Of a stretch of 64,000 bases of DNA, positions 24,467 through 32,997 are shown in pieces. Below the pieces are notes generated by a model. It worked only from the letters and a program-made list of their open reading frames with translations. It did no database searches and had not been told where the DNA came from. This DNA comes from Pollutimonas sp. M17 (GTDB lineage: Bacteria; Pseudomonadota; Gammaproteobacteria; Burkholderiales; Burkholderiaceae_B): positions 1,302,001 to 1,366,000 of the forward strand of contig NZ_CP107548.1 in NCBI RefSeq assembly GCF_025836975.1, written 5' to 3'. The translations under genes were made by a program, and so were the position numbers. The number at the start of each line of letters is the position of its first letter. The stretch's first letter is position 1.

Positions 24467-26428
24467 ATGCCATCACATCATCACTCCGACGGGCCGGCTG
24501 GCGGCGATTTGTCCTTTTCCTGCTGCTCGGATCACGGCCATGGCGATCAGGGCGCCCAGGCGCGCGCATCGGGGGGCTCCAGGATGCCTTCCTGGCTGCC
24601 GCTGGCCGCCGGCGGCGCGGCGGCGTTGTCCGCCGAAGGCCTGGGATGGTTCAACGGGCCAGAATGGGCCGCCATGGCCTTGGCCCTGGTGGCCATTCTG
24701 CTGAGCGGACTGGACACCTATCGAAGCGGGATCGCCTCCATCGCGAAAGGCGATCTCAACATCAACGCGCTGATGAGCATTGCCGTGACCGGCGCGGTGG
24801 TGCTGGGGCATTGGCCGGAGGCCGCCATGGTCATGGTGCTGTTCGCCATTGCCGAACACATCGAGGCGCGTTCGCTGGAGCATGCGCGGCATGCCGTCGA
24901 CCGGCTCATGCAGGTCGCCCCGGCGACGGTATGGGCCAGGGACGCGGAAGGAAGCTGGGCCGGCAAGGCGGCTTCGGACGTGATTCCGGGCGACCTGCTG
25001 CGTGTCCGCCCCGGCGAGCGCATCGGCCTGGACGGCCTGGTCGAGCGGGGCAGTTCCGCCGTGAACCAGGCGCCGATCACCGGCGAGAGCATGCCCGTGA
25101 AGAAGTCGCCGGGCGACACCTTGTATGCGGGCAGCGTGAACGGCATGGCTGAACTCGAATACCGCGCGACGGCGCGCTTCGACCAGACCATGCTGGCCCG
25201 CATCATCCATGCCGTGCGGCAGGCGCAGGGCAGCAAGGCGCCCATTCAGCGCTTCGTCGACCGCTTCGCGCGCATCTATACGCCCATCGTCTGCCTGATC
25301 GCCTTGCTCATTGCCGTCGTTCCGCCCCTGCTCACGCAGGGAACGTGGTCCGAGTGGGGCTACAGGGCGCTGGTGCTGCTGGTCATCGCATGCCCATGCG
25401 CGCTGGTGATCTCCACGCCCGTGGCCATCGTCAGCGGCCTGGCGGCCGCCGCGCGCCACGGCATCCTGGTCAAGGGCGGCGTCTATCTGGAGCAGGGGCG
25501 CAAGCTGGCCTGGCTGGCATTGGATAAAACCGGAACCCTGACCCACGGCCAACCCAGGCTGGTCGATACCGTGGTCCTCGCCGCACGCCTGGATGCGCCG
25601 CGGGCCCATCAACTGGCCGCCAGCCTGGCCAGCCGGTCGGATCATCCCGCGTCTCAGGCGCTGGCCAAAAGCTGGCGCGGCGATCTTCTGCCGGTCGATG
25701 GCTTTCGCGCCGTGCCGGGTTCGGGCGTGCATGCGACGGTCGACGGGGTGGATTATTTTCTGGGCAGCTACCGGTCCGCCGCCGACGGTAAGCCGGGCGA
25801 TGCCGATGCGGTGGCGCGCGTGGAATCGCTGCAGCAACAGGGCCATACCGTGGTGGCGCTTGCAGACGCGAAAAAAGTACTGGCCGTGTTCGCGGTCTCC
25901 GACTCCTTGAAGCCATCCAGCCGCGAAGCGATACAGGAACTGCACGAACTGGGCGTTCGCACCGCCATGCTCTCCGGCGACAGCACGCAGGCCGCCCGGC
26001 ACATCGCCCGCGCGGCGGGAATCGATGCCGTGCATGCGGAGCTTCTGCCCGAGGGCAAGCAGGAACTCGTCCGGCAGTATGCGCGCCGCGGCGCGATGGG
26101 CATGGCGGGCGACGGCATCAACGATGCTCCTGCCCTCGCACAGGCCGACATCGGCTTCGCCATGGGCGCGATGGGAACCGACACGGCCATTGAAACCGCC
26201 GACGTGGCGCTCATGGACGACGACCTGCGCAAGATTCCGCGCTTCATACGCCTGTCGCGGGCCACGCATGGCGTGCTGGTCCAGAACATCTGCCTTGCCC
26301 TGGGCATCAAGCTGGCGTTTCTGGGCCTGACCGTGGCGGGGCTGGGAACCATGTGGATGGCGGTGTTCGCCGACGTGGGCGCCAGCCTGCTCGTCGTGGC
26401 CAACAGCCTGCGCCTGTTGCGCCGCTAG
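24467..26428 (+). CDS. P1B-type Zn/Cd/Pb-exporting ATPase (CadA/ZntA/PbrA group)
   Basis: 653-residue heavy-metal P-type ATPase pumping divalent soft metals out of the cytoplasm. The motifs are the TGES actuator loop (ITGESMPVKK), the transmembrane metal site CPC in VIACPCALVIS, the phosphorylated Asp in DKTGTLTHG and the hinge MAGDGINDAPAL. No HMA domain is present; the N-terminus instead is a short His/Cys-rich tail (HHHSD..., CCSDHGHGD). It is divergent from the MerR regulator behind a 19-bp-spacer promoter. The metal set is inferred from the regulator type. Confidence 0.94.
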   Translation: MPSHHHSDGPAGGDLSFSCCSDHGHGDQGAQARASGGSRMPSWLPLAAGGAAALSAEGLGWFNGPEWAAMALALVAILLSGLDTYRSGIASIAKGDLNINALMSIAVTGAVVLGHWPEAAMVMVLFAIAEHIEARSLEHARHAVDRLMQVAPATVWARDAEGSWAGKAASDVIPGDLLRVRPGERIGLDGLVERGSSAVNQAPITGESMPVKKSPGDTLYAGSVNGMAELEYRATARFDQTMLARIIHAVRQAQGSKAPIQRFVDRFARIYTPIVCLIALLIAVVPPLLTQGTWSEWGYRALVLLVIACPCALVISTPVAIVSGLAAAARHGILVKGGVYLEQGRKLAWLALDKTGTLTHGQPRLVDTVVLAARLDAPRAHQLAASLASRSDHPASQALAKSWRGDLLPVDGFRAVPGSGVHATVDGVDYFLGSYRSAADGKPGDADAVARVESLQQQGHTVVALADAKKVLAVFAVSDSLKPSSREAIQELHELGVRTAMLSGDSTQAARHIARAAGIDAVHAELLPEGKQELVRQYARRGAMGMAGDGINDAPALAQADIGFAMGAMGTDTAIETADVALMDDDLRKIPRFIRLSRATHGVLVQNICLALGIKLAFLGLTVAGLGTMWMAVFADVGASLLVVANSLRLLRR

Positions 26429-26476
26429 CAGGTCGTATAATCAGCGGCTCATTCATCGGGTTTGAGTAGGGTCAGA

Positions 26477-28114
26477 ATGCTTGCTCTCGTCGAGGCGAAA
26501 CGCGCCGGCCTGCTAGGGCGCCAACATTGGCTATCCAACATCGTTGCCGGCCTGATCGTGGGCGTTGTCGCCTTGCCCCTGGCCATGGCTTTCGCCATCG
26601 CCTCAGGCGTCAAGCCCGAGCAGGGCCTGTACACCGCCATCGTGGCCGGCATCGCCGTGTCGCTGCTGGGCGGAAGCCGGGTGCAGATCGCCGGACCCAC
26701 AGGCGCCTTCATCGTCATCCTGGCGGGCATCGTCGCCCAGCACGGTGTCGACGGCTTGCAGATCGCCACCCTGATGGCCGGCGTCATCCTGCTGTTGTTC
26801 GGCGTGGCGCGCATGGGCGCGGTCATCCGTTTCATCCCCGCGCCCGTCATCATCGGATTCACCGCGGGCATAGGCGTCATCATCTGGGTGGGGCAGTGGA
26901 AAGACTTCTTCGGCTTGCCGGCGGTCACGGGCGACCATTTCCACCAGAAGCTCTGGTCGCTGCTTCAGGTCCTGCCCCAGTTCGACCCGACCACCACGGC
27001 GCTGGCGGTCCTTTCGCTGCTGCTGGTCATATTCACTCCACGCATCCCGCGCATGAGCCGCGTGCCGGGTCCGCTGGCCGCCCTGATCGTCGTCACCGGC
27101 ATACAGGCCGTCTTCAATTTCGACAGCGTGGCGACCATAGGCAGCACCTTCGGCGAGATCCCGCGCGGCCTGCCTACCCTGACCTGGCCCGAAATCACCC
27201 TGACCCGCTGCGTCGAGCTTATCGGCCCGGCCTTCGCCATCGCCATGCTGGGCGCCATCGAATCCCTGCTGTCCGCGGTCGTGGCCGACGGCATGGCGGG
27301 CACCCGCCATAACTCCAATCAGGAATTGGTGGGGCAGGGCGTGGCCAATATCCTGGCGCCGCTTTTTGGCGGCATCGCGGCCACCGGCGCCATCGCGCGC
27401 ACCGCCACCAATATCCGCAACGGCGGCAACAGCCCGATCGCCGGGGTGGTGCATGCCCTGTTCCTGGTTCTCGTGCTGCTTTTTCTGGCGCCCCTGGCGG
27501 CCAGCATTCCGTTGGCCACCCTGGCCGCGATCCTGTTCATGGTGGCCTGGAACATGAGCGAAATCCGCCACGTGGTGAAGATGGTCCGGCGGGCGCCGCG
27601 CGCCGATGTGATCATCCTTCTGGTCACGTTCAGCCTGACGGTGTTTGCCGACCTGGTCGTTGCCGTGAACATCGGCGTGGTGCTGGCCATGCTGCACTTC
27701 CTGCGCCGCATGGCCGAAAGCGTGGTGGTGCGCCGGCAGGATCCGGACGGGCTGCAAAAAGAGCTTGGTCGCGACGGCCAGGACGCGCTGCCCTCCGACG
27801 TGCTGGTTTATGCCATAGAAGGCCCGTTCTTCTTTGCCGCGGTCGATGCCTTCCAGCGTGTGCTGGGCGATACGCGCGCCGATCCCAGGGCGCTCGTCAT
27901 TCGCCTGGTGCATGTGCCCTTCATCGATGCAACCGGCTTGCAGGTGCTGGAACAGGCCGTGCTCGACCTTCAGGCGCGCGGCGTCAGGGTGATCCTGGCC
28001 GAGGCGAATGCGAGGGTGCACGGCAAGCTGCGCAAAATGGGCTTGATCGAAAAGCTGGGTCCCGGAGGGCTGGCGCAAACCCTGCCCGAGGCGCTTGCCG
28101 CCGCGGATGCTTGA
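26477..28114 (+). CDS. SulP-family anion transporter with STAS domain
   Basis: 545-residue inner-membrane SulP (SLC26-like) transporter. The transmembrane core runs about residues 15-410 (NIVAGLIVGVVALPLAMAFAIASGV; GSRVQIAGPTGAFIVILAGI; EN-type NSNQELVGQGVANILAPLFGG). A C-terminal STAS domain covers about 435-545 (VLVYAIEGPFFFAAVDAF; RLVHVPFIDATGLQVLEQ). ATG 26477 is used; a TTG 15 bases upstream opens the frame but has no advantage. A TATAAT at 26436-26441 may give it its own promoter. Substrate could be sulfate, bicarbonate or a dicarboxylate. Confidence 0.93.
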   Translation: MLALVEAKRAGLLGRQHWLSNIVAGLIVGVVALPLAMAFAIASGVKPEQGLYTAIVAGIAVSLLGGSRVQIAGPTGAFIVILAGIVAQHGVDGLQIATLMAGVILLLFGVARMGAVIRFIPAPVIIGFTAGIGVIIWVGQWKDFFGLPAVTGDHFHQKLWSLLQVLPQFDPTTTALAVLSLLLVIFTPRIPRMSRVPGPLAALIVVTGIQAVFNFDSVATIGSTFGEIPRGLPTLTWPEITLTRCVELIGPAFAIAMLGAIESLLSAVVADGMAGTRHNSNQELVGQGVANILAPLFGGIAATGAIARTATNIRNGGNSPIAGVVHALFLVLVLLFLAPLAASIPLATLAAILFMVAWNMSEIRHVVKMVRRAPRADVIILLVTFSLTVFADLVVAVNIGVVLAMLHFLRRMAESVVVRRQDPDGLQKELGRDGQDALPSDVLVYAIEGPFFFAAVDAFQRVLGDTRADPRALVIRLVHVPFIDATGLQVLEQAVLDLQARGVRVILAEANARVHGKLRKMGLIEKLGPGGLAQTLPEALAAADA

Positions 28115-28147
28115 AGGGGCATACGGCCGGCGCCGCCTGCCCTCAGT

Positions 28148-28726
28148 TTACGAACCGAGCGACAGCCACAGGTAGGCGACAGGGTCGTCCGCGCAGGGGC
28201 CGAAGCCGCATTCCAGCAGTGTCGAGACCATATTGGCCAGCACCAGCAGGAAAAACAGCCACATGACCGCGCCGGCCGTGCGGCTGCAGCGGCGCGGATT
28301 GGCGTGATCGGCGCTGCGCCGGTCCAGCATCAGCATGAAGCCGCAATACACCAGGAAAGCCACGAAGAGCAGCAGCGCCCAGGTATAGAAATGCAGGCCC
28401 AGGAAAGGCGAGCCGTAGCCGGCGTCCCCGGGTGCGATATGCAGCAGGACCTGGCGGCCCGAAGCGAATGCGCCGGCCAGGGCCGAAATGATGACCATGC
28501 CGTAGTGCAAAGGCGATGGCCCGAAGCGTATGTTCAGCAGCAGGCCGACCCCGACCATTACGAAGGCCAGGCGCTGCAGCAGGCACAAGGGGCAAGGCAG
28601 CTCGTTGAACGCAATCTGCCAGACGAAGGCCATGAGCAGGACGGCGCAGACTCCGGCCAGCGCCAATGTATTGATTGCGCGCGAGTAGCGGAAGGCGTCG
28701 TTGTCGTAGAAATAGTTGCTTGCCAT
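28148..28726 (-). CDS. DsbB-like disulfide bond formation protein with extra C-terminal helix
   Basis: 192-residue membrane protein of the DsbB family, which reoxidises DsbA-type thiol oxidases with quinone. The first redox pair is Cys45-Pro-Leu-Cys48 after helix 1, followed by the quinone-site-like LLQRLAFV. The second periplasmic loop (about 96-112) has no cysteine. Instead a fifth helix (about 152-170) is followed by Cys173 and Cys178 in ECGFGPCADDP, which could act as the second pair. The small DUF5993 gene lies 3 bp upstream, so the two are co-expressed. Confidence 0.86.
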   Translation of the reverse strand: MASNYFYDNDAFRYSRAINTLALAGVCAVLLMAFVWQIAFNELPCPLCLLQRLAFVMVGVGLLLNIRFGPSPLHYGMVIISALAGAFASGRQVLLHIAPGDAGYGSPFLGLHFYTWALLLFVAFLVYCGFMLMLDRRSADHANPRRCSRTAGAVMWLFFLLVLANMVSTLLECGFGPCADDPVAYLWLSLGS

Positions 28727-28729
28727 GGT

Positions 28730-28888
28730 CTAAAGCGAAAAGCCCAGCGGATCGGTCATGTGAACCTGGCACCAGGCCGCGAAAATAAGCAAAGTAATGA
28801 ACCACAGCGAAAGGCACATGCGGCGCTGCCCGCGTATGCCGAACCAGACTGTCAGCATGCCGGTGAGAAATGGCAGCATCATGATCAT
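28730..28888 (-). CDS. Small DUF5993-like membrane protein
   Basis: A 52-residue reading frame starting MIMMLPFLTGMLTVWFGIRG. It has two predicted membrane helices split by a basic RGQRR turn, and ends in HMTDPLGFSL. Length, two-helix layout and the terminal TDPLGLSL-like motif match the DUF5993 family, which is often beside DsbB genes. Its stop is 3 bp before the DsbB-like ATG (TAGACCATG). It probably assists or modulates the DsbB-like protein; that role is inferred from context only. Confidence 0.75.
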   Translation of the reverse strand: MIMMLPFLTGMLTVWFGIRGQRRMCLSLWFITLLIFAAWCQVHMTDPLGFSL

Positions 28889-28957
28889 GAGAATACGTCC
28901 CGGTACCAGTGTTTACACTTGTAACCGATGTTAGCACAGGGGTCGGGGGCCTTGCCG

Positions 28958-29674
28958 TCAAATAGCGGCGATTTTTCGAGCCAGCGATTGTTTTAGGCTT
29001 TCCGTCAGTGAACGCGTATCCATCTCCGCGGCGCAAAGTTCGGACAGCGAGACCGCGCTGCCCGGGACATAGCGCCTGCCGCTGCCTATCGCCTGTTCGA
29101 AGCCGTTGGCGCGCAGCGTGACCGCGGCGATGTCGACGCTGGCCAGTATCAGCGCATGGACCAGTACGATCTGGCGATGGTCCTGCGCCGGATCCGCGCG
29201 ATGGCGGCGCCAAAGCTGCGCGGTGCCGGCGATCTTCCGCGCCCGGCCGCCGACGCCCACCGCCAGGTTGTAGCGCCCATCGCAAAAAGACCCTTCCACC
29301 GCCTGCGCGTGCGCGGCCACGCCGTGTTCTTCGAGCGCCCGGCTGACGATGCGGCAGATCAGCAGATAGGCCTGGTCGGAATGGTCCAGCGGCTTGCCCT
29401 GCACCGCATAGGCCAGGCTCAGGTTGACGATGCCCGGCCCTTGGGGGACGATGCCGCCGCCCGATTGCCGCACGGCGATCGGCCAGCCTTGTTCGGCAAA
29501 ATCACTGCAAGCCTGGCTGAAAAGGGAAAAGCGCTGATAGGTGCGCGGCACCACCAGGCCCTGTTCCGCTTCCCAGATGCAGGCATGAGGGCCCCGCTCG
29601 GCCGCGAGCGCGATCAGCGATTCGTCATGGCGGGCGTGGCGGGCTTCGCCGTCGGCCGGCAGAAGCCTAAACAC
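28958..29674 (-). CDS. Lipoate-protein ligase family protein
   Basis: 238-residue member of the BPL/LplA fold. The lipoyl-AMP binding segments are recognisable: VRQSGGGIVPQGPGIVNLSLAY for the RRxSGGG loop, and a late GRARKIAGTAQ containing the conserved lysine. Sequence around the first loop differs from LplA proper, so it may be an octanoyl/lipoyl transferase-like or accessory member. The start is GTG, overlapping the TM2 gene stop by 8 bp (GTGTTTAG), which decides it. Substrate protein unknown. Confidence 0.85.
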   Translation of the reverse strand: MFRLLPADGEARHARHDESLIALAAERGPHACIWEAEQGLVVPRTYQRFSLFSQACSDFAEQGWPIAVRQSGGGIVPQGPGIVNLSLAYAVQGKPLDHSDQAYLLICRIVSRALEEHGVAAHAQAVEGSFCDGRYNLAVGVGGRARKIAGTAQLWRRHRADPAQDHRQIVLVHALILASVDIAAVTLRANGFEQAIGSGRRYVPGSAVSLSELCAAEMDTRSLTESLKQSLARKIAAI

Positions 29675-30134
29675 GAGCCTGCTCGAACTCGTCGTCGCTC
29701 ATGAATATATAGCGTATGGCGTCGATGAAGCCGAGCACGACGGCCAGTGGCGTAAAGACATAGAAAATGATCAGGAAGACGATGCCCCCGCCTATCTGGC
29801 CCTGATAGAAGCGGTGGGCGCCCAGCCAGCCCAGGAAGATCGCCAGCACGATGGCGATCTTGCGGTGGCTGTGCGGCTTTTTCAGTTCATCGCCCTTGTT
29901 CTTGATGATCCACAAGGTAATGGGCACCGTCAGCAGCAGGGCGATCAGCACCTTGGCCGTATGCCGGCTTAGATAGCCCTTGACGGCGTAATAGACGTCC
30001 GAAAAATTGTGGATGACCAGGCCGGTCAGGTGGGACAGCCAGGCAAAGGCTTCGCGGGCGATGGCTTCGCCGAAAATCAGCGCAAGCAGGATGACGACGA
30101 ATACCGCGATGGCCAGAATGATTTTCTGCAGCAT
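29667..30134 (-). CDS. TM2 domain-containing membrane protein
   Basis: 155-residue membrane protein. One N-terminal helix (LAIAVFVVILLALIFGEAI) and a second near residues 62-78 are followed by a C-terminal TM2 domain (HRKIAIVLAIFLGWLGAHRFYQGQIGGGIVFLIIFY). The domain has its hallmark G-HRFY and short two-helix hairpin. It precedes and overlaps the lipoate-ligase-like gene. The function of TM2 proteins in bacteria is mostly unknown. Confidence 0.88.
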   Translation of the reverse strand: MLQKIILAIAVFVVILLALIFGEAIAREAFAWLSHLTGLVIHNFSDVYYAVKGYLSRHTAKVLIALLLTVPITLWIIKNKGDELKKPHSHRKIAIVLAIFLGWLGAHRFYQGQIGGGIVFLIIFYVFTPLAVVLGFIDAIRYIFMSDDEFEQARV

Positions 30135-30171
30135 GATGAGTCAGATTCCAGGACAGAGGTATGCGCCTAGT

Positions 30172-31380
30172 TTAATAAGGATGGGCCGCAACATTGTCAA
30201 CAAATGCTATTTGTCTGCCGCCAGCCGCCAGCCGCCATAAGGCCGTCGTTTCGGCGCTCCGTGCCGCGTGCAAGGGGTCCGATGCGTCCATGGCCTTGGG
30301 GTGGCGGGGCCGGGTTTCCAGCTTGTCGATCACGCGCAGGCCCGCGGCCGCGATCGCGCGGGGCAGGAAATCGGGGCTGCGCAGGCCCAGGTGTTCGGCC
30401 AGGTCCGACATGATCAGCCAGCCCTCGCCGACCGGTTCCAGATGGCTGGCCAATCCGTCCAGGTAGCCCAGCAGCATGCGGCTGCCGGGATCGTAGATGG
30501 CATGCTCGATGGGGGTGGTGGGTCGCGCGGGCAGCCATGGCGGATTGCAGACGATCAGGGGGCTGCGGCCTTCGGGAAACAGATCCGCCTTTTGCGTCTG
30601 GACGATGTGCGAAAAACCAAGAAGGTCCATGTTTTCGCGGGCGCAGGCCAGCGCGCGCTCGTCCATGTCGGTGGCGATGATGCGGCGCACGCCTCGCTGT
30701 GCCAGCATGGCGGCGATCACGCCGCTGCCCGTGCCAATGTCGAAGGCCAGCTCGGTCGTGGGCAGCGGGGCTTGCGCCAGCAGGTCAAGGTACTCTCCCC
30801 GGTTTGGGGAGTACACGCCGTAGTGCACATGTATGGGCTGCGCCAGGCCAGGAACCGCCACGCCTTTCTTGCGCCATTCGTATGCGCCAATAATGCCTTG
30901 CAGCGACCGCAACGAAAGCACGAAGGGTTCCCCTGGCATGGCCAGCGCCGCCAGGCAGGCTTCACGTACGTCGGGCGCGCGGCGCAGGGCGATCCCGGCG
31001 TCCGCGTCCAGCTCTATCAGCAGGCGGTTCAGCAAGTCCGTGCGTTGCGATTGCCGCAAGCGGTGCCGATTGAAGGCATCCAGCGGGGACGCCGCGTGGT
31101 CCTGGCCATGTTTCTTTTTTCCGCCGTCCTGTTTCTTATCGATCCGGCGTGCCAATGCCTGTAAAAGCTGTCGGGCATTCTGGAAGTCGCCGCGCCAAAG
31201 CAGGGATGTGCCTTGGCTGACAAGGCGGTAAGCGGCATCGGCGCTCAGGGTGTCGCCGCTGGTCATGACCCGCTTCGGAGGCGAAGTATTATTCTCCGCG
31301 CACCATCGAGCCTGTCGCGACTGCTCGTTTTCCACCCACGTGATATAGAGCGGCTCGGTTGGATGGTTCGTGGCGTGCAT
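30172..31380 (-). CDS. Class I SAM-dependent methyltransferase (HemK/RsmC-like)
   Basis: 402-residue protein. A Rossmann methyltransferase domain sits in the C-terminal half: motif I AFDIGTGSGVIAAML, the acidic ATDMDERAL, and the amino-methyltransferase motif NPPW in SPLIVCNPPWLPARP. The NPPW motif points to methylation of an exocyclic or side-chain nitrogen, as in HemK/PrmC, RsmC and DNA N6-methylases. The N-terminal 180 residues (YRLVSQGTSLLWRGDFQNARQLLQALARR) are a helical recognition domain. Target not identifiable. Confidence 0.85.
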   Translation of the reverse strand: MHATNHPTEPLYITWVENEQSRQARWCAENNTSPPKRVMTSGDTLSADAAYRLVSQGTSLLWRGDFQNARQLLQALARRIDKKQDGGKKKHGQDHAASPLDAFNRHRLRQSQRTDLLNRLLIELDADAGIALRRAPDVREACLAALAMPGEPFVLSLRSLQGIIGAYEWRKKGVAVPGLAQPIHVHYGVYSPNRGEYLDLLAQAPLPTTELAFDIGTGSGVIAAMLAQRGVRRIIATDMDERALACARENMDLLGFSHIVQTQKADLFPEGRSPLIVCNPPWLPARPTTPIEHAIYDPGSRMLLGYLDGLASHLEPVGEGWLIMSDLAEHLGLRSPDFLPRAIAAAGLRVIDKLETRPRHPKAMDASDPLHAARSAETTALWRLAAGGRQIAFVDNVAAHPY

Positions 31381-31467
31381 GGAATAGGCGAAGGTGGGGA
31401 TGACGCTATTGTAGGCCCATGCGCGCTTTGCGCTTATTATGGATGCTGTCGATTCAAGGAGCTCGTT

Positions 31468-32445
31468 ATGCGTGCAGCGTGGTATTCAACGAACGGTGAG
31501 GCTTGCGATGTATTGCAGATGGGCGACCTGCCCACTCCCGAACCACGCTCTGGCCAGGTTCGGGTAAGACTGAAGGTCTCCGGCGTAAATCCCTCGGACG
31601 TGAAGGCGCGGCGCGGCAGGCCTGTTGAGTCGGGGGTGATCGTGCCCCATAGCGATGGGGCGGGGCTTATCGACAAGATCGGCGAAGGCGTCTCGCCGGA
31701 CCGGCTGGGCGAGCGCGTATGGATCTGGAACGGCCAGTGGCGTCGCTCTATGGGCACTGCCGCCGAGTATATTGTTTTGCCTCAAGGCCAGGCCGTTCCA
31801 TTGCCGGACACGACGGATTTTCAGGCTGGAGCCTGCCTGGGAATTCCGGCGCTGACCGCCATGCATGCGCTTGAGCTGGCCGGCGACATCGACGGCAAAA
31901 CAATATTAGTGATCGGGGCCGCGTCTTCCGTGGGCTATTACGCGGCTCAGCTTGCCTTGATGAAAGGTGCGCGTGTAATCGGAACCGTGGGCTCTCCTGA
32001 AAAAGCCGCTGTTCTGCAAGGTATAGGCGTGACCGAGACCATCAATTATAAAAAGGAAGCGCTCGCGGAACACGTCAAGCACATGACGAACGCTCGCGGG
32101 GCAGATATTGTCATCGATATGGATTTTTCATCGACGCGGCGATTGGTACGTGAAGGCGCCGTGGCCCCTCATGGCACCATCGTCACCTACGGATCCAACA
32201 ACATGGAAGAGATCGCGATTCCTTTCCGCGATTGGCTGTACCAGTCGATCACGTTGCGCTTTTTCCTGGTCTATGATTTGTTGGCGAACGAAAGGCATTT
32301 TGCTATTGAACGACTCAACCAACTATTGGCCCAAGGCAAGTTGCGCCATCGCATCGGTCCGTCTTTCGCGTTGGACGATATCGCCAAGGCTCACCAGGCG
32401 GTCGAGGCTGGTGCAAACGGGAATGTAGTGGTAATGATTCCTTAG
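31468..32445 (+). CDS. NADPH:quinone oxidoreductase (MDR superfamily)
   Basis: 325-residue zinc-less MDR reductase of the zeta-crystallin/quinone-oxidoreductase type. The GroES-like half carries VSGVNPSDVKARRGRP and VPHSDGAGLIDKIGEGV. The Rossmann half carries IGAASSVGYYAAQLALMKGARVIGT. The ATG follows SD AAGGAGC by six bases; the frame is open further upstream but without conservation. Codon use is visibly less GC-biased than the neighbours, which may mean recent acquisition. It stands alone between leftward genes. Substrate unknown. Confidence 0.9.
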   Translation: MRAAWYSTNGEACDVLQMGDLPTPEPRSGQVRVRLKVSGVNPSDVKARRGRPVESGVIVPHSDGAGLIDKIGEGVSPDRLGERVWIWNGQWRRSMGTAAEYIVLPQGQAVPLPDTTDFQAGACLGIPALTAMHALELAGDIDGKTILVIGAASSVGYYAAQLALMKGARVIGTVGSPEKAAVLQGIGVTETINYKKEALAEHVKHMTNARGADIVIDMDFSSTRRLVREGAVAPHGTIVTYGSNNMEEIAIPFRDWLYQSITLRFFLVYDLLANERHFAIERLNQLLAQGKLRHRIGPSFALDDIAKAHQAVEAGANGNVVVMIP

Positions 32446-32467
32446 CCTCGTCGGGTTTTCGGGCGCG

Positions 32468-32965
32468 CTATTCATTGAGCTCGCCGTCTTTCTGCGCCAG
32501 GTAGATCAGCACCAGCATAAGGGTGCAAAGAAAGCGGAAGGCGCTGGGGATGCCATTCCAGGTTTCCGACATCCACATGCCGAACCATTCGCCGCCTATC
32601 GACATGAAGCCGACCTGCCAGGTCAGGAAGCCGAGCGTCAGGCCGGCGATGGCCATGTTCTTGCTGCGGTGAAAAGCGCGAGCGTCCGCTTTGCGGGCCC
32701 GGAACAGCGCGATCGCGCCCAGCCAGCAAAGCAGGGCGGTGGCGCTTTCCAGGAGAATGATGGCGAGGTAGGCCGCATGCTGGAGCCAGGGGGGCTGGAT
32801 GGCGCGGTAGTGGATGGCCGAATCCGGGAAGATGGTGTCCATGGCCAGCACGTGCTGCACGAAAGGCAGGTTGGCGCCGTAGTCGGTGATGTTGCCGAAG
32901 GCCGTCAGGCTGGCGAACAAGGCCATGGCCGCCACGCATGCTGTTTTGGATAGACGCTGGATCAT
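32468..32965 (-). CDS. DUF2165 family membrane protein
   Basis: 165-residue protein with about four helices and the DUF2165 layout: FGNITDYGANLPFVQHVLAMDTIFPDSAIHYRAI after helix 1, helix 2 AAYLAIILLESATALLCWLGAIALF, and GFMSIGGEWFGMWMSETWNG before the last helix. Function is unknown for the family. It lies 32 bp after glpK on the same strand and may be read through from it; the SD AAGGAAG precedes the ATG with a long spacer. Confidence 0.87.
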   Translation of the reverse strand: MIQRLSKTACVAAMALFASLTAFGNITDYGANLPFVQHVLAMDTIFPDSAIHYRAIQPPWLQHAAYLAIILLESATALLCWLGAIALFRARKADARAFHRSKNMAIAGLTLGFLTWQVGFMSIGGEWFGMWMSETWNGIPSAFRFLCTLMLVLIYLAQKDGELNE

Positions 32966-32997
32966 GGGCGGTTCTTCCTTTCCGGTGCCGGCACGCC

